A stretch of 64,000 nucleotides of DNA from Parnassius smintheus behrii (Eukaryota > Arthropoda > Insecta > Lepidoptera > Papilionidae): assembly GCA_036936625.1 (NCBI GenBank), contig JAUPFT010000001.1:40930079-40994078 (forward strand), given 5' to 3'. The notes below the pieces were generated by a model, which did not search any database, had not been told where the DNA came from, and was given only the letters and a program-made list of their open reading frames with translations. Position 1 is the stretch's first letter; every line of letters begins with the position of its first letter. The position numbers and the translations under genes were made by a program. Shown here piece by piece: positions 54,542 to 64,000 of this stretch.

Positions 54542-55824
54542 GTGAGTGCAACATTAAATAATATTAAAATACTAAAAACGTGAAGGTTCAACGTATTCTG
54601 GTCGTAATTCTGAGGCTGTCCTCGTCAAGCAGGCAGTATTATAGTTGCGTCTCTGTCTATCAATCAGAGGGGTTGCGGGCGGCACGTTATTGTTTTTTGT
54701 GTAGACGAACAGTAATTCTATTATATTTGTATATTAATCTATTTGTAATTATAATTTGAAATCTAAATTACAGTTTTACAAACCCACTCACTTACTGACT
54801 GACTGACTCATTCATTAACATTATTGTACTCCAAGAAGAAGCCATCGGTGGTGAAAATGATTTATGGGGAGTTTTATCGGTGGGTGTTTTTATCGGTAGG
54901 TAAGTATGGAGAAACCTCCAGATCTTCAAAAACTGCTCTTCATTAGGGACTCACCCTACTTCCTGCCGAAACTATAGCACTTTGACGGAAACTTTTGCCA
55001 TTATAGTATTAAAACTTTGTTGAAATTTAATCGCCCATAATATTTTTTTTTGAAAATAGTGGAAAATCTGCTTCTCATCATCAGGTAGTAAATCTAATGC
55101 ATGCCCAAAATATAGCAATTACCCGCTAACTTTAAGTATGCCATTTCAAGGCTTAGTTATGTATTATATTTTGGTAAAATTTTCGTTTACAATTTTATAT
55201 TACGTTAATTTTACCTAATGTAGATATTTTCACCTGACTGTCGCGGCCGAAGCCGAAGAAAAGTCGTGGTTTTCTAGAGTATGTATTATGGTTGTGTATT
55301 TCTTAGGCACACTCTTAACGGATTTATGGTTTAAGCGACTAGCGTTGTAAATGACATATAAAATACATGTATATATTTTAAAGAACTTTACATGTATTTA
55401 ACGGTGTATTTTACCCATCATTCATTTGTTCATAATTACAACGTAGACAACGTAGACAGAGAAACCTATAGACTAATGATTAGCGTGGCCTCGAGTGAGA
55501 AAGGACGATAACGTAGTTTTAGGTTATACAATAATCTTTATGACTTTTTAACATATTTAGATAAAATTTTTAATTGTTCTAAGCACTGAACTGAACAAGA
55601 TTCACCAATCTTAAGCTCATAGAACACTTTTTTTTCACTTAAACCAACTTGTTAACTTCTTAGATCGCTACGAACTGTCAAAGTTGTTTAGCAAAGTGTA
55701 GTTTGCTAAACAAAAAAACCGGCACGGAGAAAGGGACAAACAATCATATCAATCATCTGTCTCATTTCTATGCAAGACGTATGCATAAATCTATCTTTTT
55801 CGTGTGCGTACATACCTACTGAAT
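54542..55824. other. Intergenic or intronic stretch, nothing recognised
   Basis: If the THAP exon is real this is intron. I see no second exon, repeat or RNA gene. Composition is AT-rich with scattered GC patches. Confidence 0.4.
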
Positions 55825-56075
55825 GAAGTGGCAATGGACTGGCCATATAGCTCGACGAACCGACGACCGATGGGGAAGAAAGGTTCTCGAGTGGAAGCTT
55901 CATACTGAAAAGGAGAATGTAGAATGGCCCACCACTAGATGGAGTGACGACCTATTAAGATATACAGGAAGTCGATAGATACAGTCAACTCATAGCCGTG
56001 CTTCTGATATTCCTTGGTAGAAGCCCATATTCAGCTGTGGATTTATAAAGGGCTGTAATGGTGATGATGATGAAT
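55825..56075 (+). pseudogene. RTE-type LINE 3' end, diverged
   Basis: Starts MKWQWTGHIARRTDDRWGRK and ends GCTGTAATGGTGATGATGATGA. It has a mutated middle and is older than the copy at 49855. Confidence 0.75.
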
Positions 56076-56511
56076 AACACCTGGGAATGAGTTGTTCGTC
56101 TACGAACAGTTTTCTAAATAGTTTTAGTAGTACATAGTATCAACCTGTGTTCTCGTTGTATAATATACTTTTTTTTTTAAGTGCTGCCGGGTCTCTCGTT
56201 GGTTCTTCCTAAGACAGATTTTTTCCGAACCGGTGTTAAAAGTAGAAAACGTCTTTCCATAAGAATTACTTGTAATATATATTGAATAAAAATGATGATA
56301 TTCTGTTATAAATATACCCAATTGTTTTATACATTTCTACTATTTTTATGTTGGTATTTTTCTAATTGTATCTTGAGATAAATAGTAATAAATAAAATAG
56401 GTATCTATTTCGTTGTAAGCTGCTACCAAAACTTCATTTGGTTTTTCACGATGTCTACGCAAATATAATTTTCAATCTGAGTTCACTCGTATCACGCCTT
56501 CATTGAGTGAC

Positions 56512-56673
56512 GTTTCATCAGGCAAACTCAACATGGTAGCGTCTAGCATAGTTTTCGATGTTGTTGTACATATGCTTAGATCAGATTAAGACGTTTGATC
56601 AGGTAAACTCATCATGGTAGTGTCTAACATAGTTTTCGATGTTGTTGTACATACGCATAGATCAGATAAAGAA
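56512..56673. repeat. Tandem duplication, 81-bp unit x 2
   Basis: Units 56512-56592 and 56593-56673 share ATAGTTTTCGATGTTGTTGT and similar flanks with about ten differences; an old duplication. Confidence 0.8.
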
Positions 56674-57611
56674 TTTGATTTCTGAGATCTACGGAATGTT
56701 ATATTTTAAGATTCTATTACGGTTTTTGTAGGTTTTTGTATGTCTCATTTATAATTCATGTAATTTTAATTTGTAAAAAAAATAAGCAAAATATCTTCGT
56801 AATTTTTTGAACTAACTTGCTTAACGTTCTCGGCAGGGAATAAGGATGAACCATTTTTTGAATAAACCATTCCTACCTGTTATGGTACTGGAGCCCAAGA
56901 GGCGATTTTTTGGATTTACTAAAGCGCGTCCGATTAACGTAAGGTGGGTTAATTACGAGCTAAAACCACTGCATTTAGAAAATCTGACGATTTGAGCGTA
57001 ACGTAAGGGAGTATTAGGGTTACAAATTTGCAAAACAAAACGTTGTTTAGACATTCTCGTGCGTGGTTGATTTTTATTTTGAAGGGAATAATGCAAAAAG
57101 AACAAAAAAAGACATAATCTGTCGATTTCCACAAGCCGAAATACTAAAAATCGACCATGAAGATAGGAGCGTGTGATTGGAGTAAAACATGTATAGGTAG
57201 CCCACTCCGCTCCTCCTCCTTTGCTTTTTCCTTGTATCTAACAGTTAGACTCTCTTGTGCCATCCCCTTCCATTCACAGTCACATTTTATGGTAATTGAG
57301 AAAAAAGTTTATAAAAAATCATAAAAAAATATTTCTATTAGTCAGATTATGAATATCCCTCAAACTAATCGTCAGATTTTAAGCTACCATAACTGTTACA
57401 TCAAGCCGAACCTTCTGTATAATAATCTGACATGCTCGAGTATTTAAATATGGTGTTTTTTTTTCGCATTTTCGAAAATTCACTACGAGCTTGCGTCACT
57501 TCCGAATCGCCAGTCTTTTGACTGGGAGCATTTTTAGGGTTTAAATATCTGACGTGCTGGACTAAATTTTTGAACATCTGTAGTAGTTTGTAGTACTTAG
57601 TTTTTAGACTA

Positions 57612-58824
57612 GGAGGGCAACACTGAAATTATCGGGAATAAGAAAAATCACATGCACGGTATAGCTCAATCGTATTTTTTTGTTTTTCGAAGTATTCTCC
57701 GTTCAACTGAATGCACTTTTCCAAACCAAACCAATCATTAAAACAGTAAATCCAGTCTGAAGTTGATGTTGACAAAATGGCTGATTAGTACGCTTCCACA
57801 GCTGCTTCGGGTTTTCTTCAAACCGTTGACCGTATAATAAATCTTTCATTCTAGGAAATGTAAAGAAATCGTTTGGGCTCACCTCAGGACAGTACGGAGG
57901 ATGGCTCATCCGCTCAACGTTTTCCTGCTTCGAAAATCATTTATCTTCTGAACCGTATGGGAGCTCGCATTATTGTGATGTAAAATAATGCGACGTTTCG
58001 GGTTATTTTTTCGGAGTTCGGCTATCATTTCTGGCAAACAAACCGTGATATTGGAATTGTAGCGACCTTGACACGCTGCGGGAGCGAACCACTTTCGTTG
58101 GTTTGACTTCGACTTCGAAGACCCAAACTGCTGACTGATGTTTTCTTTCAGGTTCGTATAAAGAAATCCATGATTCGTCACCTGAGACGATATTAGAAAC
58201 GGCATTTGACTTCCCTCCATTGAAGCGTTGCAGAGTATTCCGGCACCAATCTCCACGAGCCGCCTTTTGCTCTTCGGATAAATTGTGGGGAACCTAGCGG
58301 GAAACTAGCTTTTTTATACACAGCTCATTATGTAATATAGACTGAATTGTAGTTATTCCGATACTGATAACAGCCCGAATCTGCTCGTATGTCACATGAT
58401 GGTCATCTAATATAATAGTTCGCCCAGCTGCGATGTTTTCAGGCGTGACCGCTGTTCTTGGTCGACCTGCAGAGGAAACAGTGCTGAGTGACACACGACC
58501 GCGCCGGAACTCGGCATACCAGCGGGTATATTGTCATTTGACTCGGTGCTTCAACATCATAAATCGAAACAAGTTCACTGTGACATTTATCTTGAGATAA
58601 GCCGCTACGAAAATTGTGATAAATTATGGCACGGAAATGTTCACGCGTGAGCTCCATTTCTATTAACGATCTGTCAACTATAAACCAACATAATTTTTGT
58701 TATTATTCATTTTTTAATTGTTTGAACGTCATTAAGATTCTAAAAGGCCAGTATTCAAATTCTAAAAAAGGTTTTATTGTAACTCAATCCGAAATATTCT
58801 ATTCCCGATCATTTCAGTGTGCCC
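57612..58824 (-). mobile_element. mariner element, 1,213 bp
   Basis: Terminal inverted repeats of ~27 bp (left GGGCAACACTGAAATTATCG; right, minus strand, GGGCACACTGAAATGATCGG) are flanked by TA dinucleotides at 57610-57611 and 58825-58826, the mariner target. The interior is a decayed transposase on the minus strand. Size is normal for mariner. Confidence 0.88.
57700..58657 (-). pseudogene. mariner transposase, frameshifted
   Basis: N-terminus MELTREHFRAIIYHNFRSGL (HTH). Then SLSTVSSAGRPRTAVTPENI, VSGDESWISLYEPE (first catalytic Asp), ILHHNNASSHT (the family has HHDN here, so the second Asp is Asn) and PPYCPEVSPNDFFTFPRMKD (third Asp kept). There are at least three frame changes plus a stop near 58530. 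Inactive. Confidence 0.85.
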
Positions 58825-58929
58825 TAGTACATACATTACACACAAAATCTGTAGAAGCTTTCCACACAACTGGAAGAGGAATCATTATCAAATTTTTCTT
58901 CTTCCTATTAACTAATCTACTAATCTAAT

Positions 58930-59290
58930 AAGTATCCATACTATATTACACAATAGAATGGCTATCAACTTTATTTTGTATGAGGTTTGGTGTCGCCAAA
59001 CCCGATTCACTGTGTTGACAGACTGAATAAGTTTACATATTTTAGACTTTTGATTAATGTTCAAGATCATCATTAAAAAATCATTTAAATTTTAGTCCAT
59101 ATTTATTTGTAAATAGAGTGCAATTTGGCATTTTTTTAAATAATTTGCATGCGAAATTTGGAAACGATTGTAACGTCGAAACACATCTCGTGTTGACATT
59201 TGTAGGTGTGAATTGAAGTGTTAGTGACATTTTAGTGGCTACGCGGGCTCCGCCCACTCCCCCGTTCTATTATGTATGTATTATAGTATT
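58930..59290. repeat. Non-autonomous MITE-like repeat
   Basis: Edges carry AATAGAATGG (left) and CCGTTCTATT (right), an imperfect inverted pair. The body includes GGTTTGGTGTCGCCAAACCC and CTACGCGGGCTCCGCCCACT. It has no ORF. It looks like a common lepidopteran non-autonomous repeat; class not determined. Confidence 0.45.
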
Positions 59291-60545
59291 CTATGCCCCT
59301 GAAGCTCGAGTAAATCCCCACTTAGCATCATGGGCTACACCACTATTATAATTTGTTTCATAAATACCTTCACAGTAGCTTAACATTACACTTATTGTAA
59401 GTACAGTAATTTTTTCCTAGTCAAGTCTTCTTGAAGAGTGATATTATTTATACATTATTTATTTATAGTCGTGGATTATTTTCAACTTTAATGATGTTTT
59501 CACACTATTAAGCGTAAGCACCAATGTATTATAACTATTTATTTATTCTACAGGGTTATTTTTCAAAGAGCAGCCAAATTTTAAACTTATGTTGAAGTAT
59601 ATAAATAATAATATACCGATATTGGAGATTTTGAAAATACAAGTAAATAAGGCTTCTACTTTTAATTGAAATTATCCCAAACTTAGTGTGTATTATGGGC
59701 AACAACTACGCGTACACGCGCTTCTCTATGTGCGATCTATTATTTATTCTGTGGTGCGATTCAATTCACAACGTTTTTGCCTACCGATCGACCCTTACGA
59801 ATGTGTGCGTGCGTAGTAAAATCAGGTAAAATAATGCATTACCACGCATTTTGAATTTAAAAGATAAAAAGGGCAGAATTTTTAAGAATTTTTTCTTCTT
59901 AAAAGTTCTGTATGTAGAGAGAAAATTCTGTTTGCAGACAAGAAGAATATAATATATACAATACATATATTTAGCTAAATTTTAATTTAATAGTAGTCGT
60001 GTCATACAGGGCTGACAATCGATGTGAACGCAATATAATATGAACGTTCGGTTTTCAGGGCTGAAGAGACTGCCAATATAAATCTTATTATGATTATGAA
60101 TAAAATGCCATTTATATGTATACCTACTTATCGGCTTTTATTTGAAATATTTCATATACTATGAACATTTAATTTCGTTTAATGTTTTCATATTAATGCT
60201 GCCTGCATGTTTACAGGCAATCATCTACTTTTCTATAAAAGTTATCTAACGTAAATGCATCTTTTATCTTAGGTGTGTCATATATTTTCTATCTATTATT
60301 TTATAGTCTGATATTATCCTTTATAGTTTCAATAGACTTCTTAGATCAACTTTCGGATTCTCATACATCTTCATTTCTTATTTTATACCATGGTTTCTTG
60401 TTAATGGAACTGTTACGGCAAGTAAAGGGCAACTGTTTGAATAGTGGCTATTCTTATATTTTGATCGTTATAGGTAATTTTGAAATATAATATAAATGAT
60501 ACTTCTCTGTTTGCTTTTTTATATAAATATGAATTTGTGTCATAA
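59291..60545. other. AT-rich stretch downstream of the astacin-like gene
   Basis: No gene recognised. The 3' UTR of the minus-strand astacin-like gene should extend into it; I found no clear AATAAA on that strand close to the stop. Confidence 0.4.
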
Positions 60546-61616
60546 TCACCAGTATGTTTTTTTCAATTTACCATTGTGATTCCACTCACTATTAGTTGGT
60601 ACGTTTTCACCAAATAATCTGTGCTGCCTTATATTTTCTCTGTGCTCGTTGGGTATGTATAAATGTTCATATTCATTTCTATGATTAAGGTTATCTTTTA
60701 TGGATTTCGAATCTGTTACCTGTATGATGTAGTCTTGACTCGTTCTAGGAAAAGACGTTCTAAATGAGGAATCTATTTCTTCTACAAACTCTTTGTTTTG
60801 GGAATTTTCTTGGGTCACTTTTTGTGGATATTCAACGTCATAACTCTTTTCATTTAGTCCTATATCTCTGTCATTAGTTGTGTAACTAAAGTATTGTTCT
60901 TTAGTTTTCATTGTTGCGTCATCGTCACTAACATTAAAATTGTCTTTAGCAGTATAATCGTTGTCGTCATCATTCTTTGTTACATAATCACTTTGTCCTA
61001 CGGCAGGATAAACATGAGACTTTATGACTTTATTCAATCTTTCAAATGCATCTTCGAAGTCCTTACCATCTGCTTCTTTTTCATATAAATTTTTCTGGAC
61101 ATTTTCTTGATTTCTTTGTCCGTATGTGTCATTGTTTTCCTTGAATATTGGTTCTAAAATATCGTCGTGGAACTTTTCTGACACCACGTCACTACTGTTA
61201 TAATTTCCTGGTAGTTCAGTATTAAATACAACAGGTTCCACAATTTTATCGGGTACTGGCGTAACTAAATCATATGTAGATGTTATTCCACTTTTAAACT
61301 CACGATTTTCGGCAAGTGTTTGCGACACTGCTTGCGGCGCTGTACTAAAATAATCAAACGTATGAAATGTTGGTAAATCAGGCAATCGGTATGTTTCTGC
61401 CGCTGGAAGCTTAATAACCATAGCTTTACCTTGATGATATCCAATCCCATGCCCTTCAAAGGGTTTATTTTTATTTTTTTTCTTCTTGTTTGGTATTCTT
61501 TGAGGAACGTGATTTCCGATATCATTGTTATTCGAATCAGTATCACAATACATTTTATTTAATTTTTGTGTGTCTTTATGAGAAAGACCAACTCTTTGTC
61601 CGATATACGCACCACT
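60546..61616 (-). CDS. Astacin-type metalloprotease, last exon with long acidic tail
   Basis: After the acceptor TTTTGTTTTAG (AG at 61617-61618) the exon opens GAYIGQRVGLSHKDTQKLNK then MYC, the conserved C-terminal end of the astacin (M12A) catalytic domain. It runs on open for ~335 further residues after the Met at 61553: a basic patch (KKKKNKNK near residue 25), a GHGIGYHQGK segment, then a long hydrophilic Asn/Asp/Glu-rich stretch with few Cys, ending GKLKKTYW. The zinc motif HExxHxxGFxHE and the propeptide must be in upstream exons; none was found between 61617 and 64000. Astacins are secreted zinc endopeptidases. The tail matches no domain I know and looks disordered. Why this start: the astacin block is in frame upstream of the first ATG, so that ATG is not the initiator. 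Confidence 0.75.
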   Translation of the reverse strand, partial: SGAYIGQRVGLSHKDTQKLNKMYCDTDSNNNDIGNHVPQRIPNKKKKNKNKPFEGHGIGYHQGKAMVIKLPAAETYRLPDLPTFHTFDYFSTAPQAVSQTLAENREFKSGITSTYDLVTPVPDKIVEPVVFNTELPGNYNSSDVVSEKFHDDILEPIFKENNDTYGQRNQENVQKNLYEKEADGKDFEDAFERLNKVIKSHVYPAVGQSDYVTKNDDDNDYTAKDNFNVSDDDATMKTKEQYFSYTTNDRDIGLNEKSYDVEYPQKVTQENSQNKEFVEEIDSSFRTSFPRTSQDYIIQVTDSKSIKDNLNHRNEYEHLYIPNEHRENIRQHRLFGENVPTNSEWNHNGKLKKTYW

Positions 61617-61619
61617 CTA

Positions 61620-62279
61620 AAACAAAATGTAATATTTCAAATTATTAATGAATTAAAGTCATGAGTAGATGAAGGGATTCTGTAGCATTTTAATGATTTT
61701 TTTCTTATAAATGAAGGTTCTATGTGCATACAGACCATAAAAGACCTTAAAACAGCGTAAATAAAGATTGATTTTAGAAATAACACGTGACAAAAAAGAT
61801 ATGTACAAAGAAATAAATGCTAATTACCATGAATGAAAGTTATATGGGAACTTAGCGTACTATACTTAATTTAAAATTATTTTAATACATGTTGTTCTAA
61901 AATGGAAGCACTTCAATGTTATGCATGCACGTGTTATGTCCTGTCCTTATCTTTTTCATTCATTCGTTCATTATATGTTTCGATAATGTCAAGAGCTAGA
62001 CAACTTCTAGAATCTGTAGTAGCCTATTCTATTTTACATGATTTAAACGACAAAATAATGTCGTTTCTGACCGCAAAATTCTACATAAATTACGTATTTT
62101 ACTCTGCCCGTGAACAATTTTCCCTTATATAGAGAGGTATTTAAAATTTATTAAAATAAGGTTCAGTTTTTTCTAGATCTACATTCAGGAATAGAAACAA
62201 TACATTGTACAAATAGTTTGCTGCTACGACGTAGGGTAAAGAAGTTGTATGCATATATACGCAGAATAAGGATATCTCC
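61620..62279. other. Intron of the astacin-like gene (inferred)
   Basis: Lies upstream of the minus-strand exon. No second exon, repeat or RNA gene recognised; the plus frame at 61902-62132 has no motif. Confidence 0.4.
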
Positions 62280-63648
62280 AGAGTCATGCATTCCACCAAA
62301 ATCCGTTATACGATGTAAACGGGAGACTATAACGAAAAACCAGACAAGAGAGAATGGTGATCTGAAGATAGGAAAATTCTGAATAGGGCACCGGAACCAA
62401 AGGGGTCAACAGCCGGCCGATATCACGAAGAAGGAGGGACTCCTCATGATGAACTCTATTTTTTATGTAAACGCCCCACAAAAAGTGGGCATGGTCAAGC
62501 CCCTACGCTTCTACAAAAAATGCGATTGACTTCATTATGATTGTTCAGTGATGTCACGGTGATCGCGAGTAAGATTGAGAGGTTCTACGGGCAGCTGTAC
62601 ACGTCATCGTGAGATCCAAACTTAAGTGTGACGATCCAAGAGTAAGTCTCAGCCGACACTATATCGCTGATATCCCGGACGTCAGTCTGAACAGGATTGA
62701 TTGGCGAAGGTGGAATTACAGCGGAGCTTCTGAAACCAGATGAAAAACCGGTACTTGAAGTCCTTCAGATGCTCTTCAGAAGTTTAGCAATTTTGTCCTC
62801 CATTTCCATTCATCTTAGGTTTGTCAACAAAATATACCTTATGACAGAATTCGCTGAAGGATCTAAGCAATAAGCTCAATGAACTTAATAGTGTCTCCCA
62901 ACGGATAGGTTTTAAGATGAACACAAACAAAACAAAGGCCATGTGTAACATCAATGTCACACCAATGCCGGTAGTCGTTGGAAGCACTACGTTGTCAACG
63001 AGTATGTTTATCAAGAACAAATAGACTGACTAGGTAAGTCCAAGTTTAACCGAGAGATGCGAAATCAACTTGGCTGGGCAGCGTTCGGGAGATTACGACA
63101 CATTTCCTTGTCAGGTATAACCCAAAACTTGAAAACAAGACTATACAACTAGTGCGTATTGCCAGTGATGACATAGGGATCTAAGACGTGGTCCCCTACT
63201 GCTAGCCGTATGAGGAAGCTCAAGGTCGTTAAGCGAGCTGTGAAGAGGGCTGTGCTCGGAGTTTCTCTACGTGATAAACTTAGAAATGAGGATATCTGCA
63301 GAAGAACTAAAGTAATCGACAGAGCTCAATAGATTTATAATAATAATAATAATATTCCACAACCATCACACAACGCCATCTAGTCCCAAGCTAAGCAGAG
63401 CTTGTGTTATGGGTACTAGACAACTGATAAACATACTTATATATTTCTAAATACATAAATATTATAGATAAATTACACCCAGATCTCAATCGTGCTCATC
63501 ACACAAACATTTGTCCTGGGTGGGAATCGAACCCACGACCTCCGGCATAGCAGTCAGGGTCACTAACCACTAGACCAACAGGCCTGTCGAATTAGTAAGC
63601 TTAAGTGGCAATGAGCCGACCATATAGCTCAAGGAACCGACAACCTAG
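62280..63648 (+). pseudogene. RTE-type LINE remnant with inserted SINE
   Basis: Scattered but collinear pieces on the plus strand: an endonuclease-region stretch near 62460-62520 (VNAPQKVGMVKPLRFYKKCD), RT-region pieces GGITAELLKPDEKPVLEVLQ and LRFVNKIYLMTEFAEGSK, then LGWAAFGRLRHISLSG, CVLPVMT, AVLGVSLRDKLRNEDICRRT, and after the SINE a short start of the next block (ISSG-like, to 63648). Many stops and frameshifts; old copy. Confidence 0.75.
63336..63591 (-). mobile_element. tRNA-derived SINE inside the RTE remnant
   Basis: Minus-strand head GGCCTGTTGGTCTAGTGGTT (box A) and GTGGGTTCGATTCCCACCCA (box B) with tRNA-like spacing. A unique body follows (AAGCTCTGCTTAGCTTGGGA, CTAGATGGCGTTGTGTGA), then a (TTA)n tail ending at 63340-63352. 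Length ~255 bp. The head is tRNA-derived; the body is a SINE common in Lepidoptera by my recollection. Confidence 0.85.
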
Positions 63649-63814
63649 TATTAAGACTTCAAAATTTTTAGAAGATAAAAATATAATATAATATAGATAT
63701 GTAAATATAAATATGTTAGTTAATAATGGAATGCCATCCTACTAAATAAATTACAATAAAACATTCTAACAAAATTTAAAATACTTCAAATAATTGAATA
63801 AAAATTCAACAGTC

Positions 63815-64000
63815 CTAACTATACTATTGTATTGAAATAATACTAGTTTTTACGGAATTTATCGCGTATATTTAACTTTTTAATACCCGACGTTTCGAAC
63901 GCTTTACAGCACTCATGGTCACGGGCGGGACTGAGTCAGGGACTCAGTCCCGCCCGTGACCATGAGTGCTGTAAAGCGTGACCATGAGTCCCTGACTCAG
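63815..64000 (-). mobile_element. Second Penelope family, terminus with fold-back
   Basis: Has the same plan as the terminus at 47000-47100 but is diverged: TTTTTACGGAATTTATCGCG, CCCGACGTTTCGAACGCTTT, ACAGCACTCATGGTCACGGG. Arms 63900-63936 and 63942-63978 are exact 37-bp reverse complements with loop CAGGG. The window ends inside it. Confidence 0.75.

Noticed and set aside
60894..61088. Plus-strand hydrophobic frame (possible membrane peptide)
   Set aside because: Antisense of the acidic astacin tail: Asp/Asn codons read backwards as Ile/Val/Phe.
63520..63591. A tRNA gene on the minus strand
   Set aside because: Boxes A and B are good, but the 3' side continues into a SINE body with a (TTA)n tail and no acceptor-stem closure is evident.

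Overview
The window looks like nuclear DNA of a moth or butterfly. It is AT-rich, gene-poor and packed with repeats typical of Lepidoptera: RTE-type LINE tails ending in GAT repeats, jockey-type LINE ends whose last ~50 bases are shared with a SINE, CTAGT-ending Helitron-like fragments, the AGGGTTCCGTA repeat, and Penelope, PIF/Harbinger, piggyBac and mariner elements. Only two or three host genes are visible. All assignments come from reading the sequence; no searches were run, and family names rest on motif recognition.

Layout: 1-2.3 kb holds repeat fragments. 2.3-6.8 kb is a nearly full-length two-ORF LINE on the minus strand (intact 993-residue endonuclease/RT ORF2, frameshifted ORF1). 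7-22 kb is AT-rich DNA with a 109-bp tandem duplication, an R4/Dong-like LINE remnant, repeats that recur later in the window, an internally deleted piggyBac relative that was itself hit by a LINE, and a Tc1 remnant at 22.8-23.3 kb. 23.3-33.4 kb is a three-level nest: a degenerate Ty3/Gypsy LTR element was hit by a Penelope-like element (13-bp target duplication ATAGGTAAGACTG), which was hit by a PIF/Harbinger transposon (3-bp duplication TAA). In both cases the interrupted frame continues exactly across the insertion. 33.4-50.6 kb is a mosaic of old repeats.

Host genes: an intact single-exon LRSAM1-like E3 ubiquitin ligase (50745-52862, minus); a first exon encoding the start of a THAP zinc finger (54462-54541, plus; host gene or P-element remnant); and the last exon of an astacin-type metalloprotease with a long acidic, Asn/Asp-rich tail (60546-61616, minus), whose upstream exons lie outside the window or were not found. 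A 1.2-kb mariner (57.6-58.8 kb) lies between the last two. The final 2 kb is an RTE remnant carrying a tRNA-derived SINE, then a Penelope terminus that folds into a perfect 37-bp hairpin.

The most notable item is the Harbinger element at 25283-28600. Its two genes run on opposite strands and are reciprocally nested: each gene's single intron contains the other gene's entire second exon. Also notable are several perfect or near-perfect short fold-back hairpins (stems 16-34 bp, loops 3-10 nt) scattered across the window that no recognised element explains.
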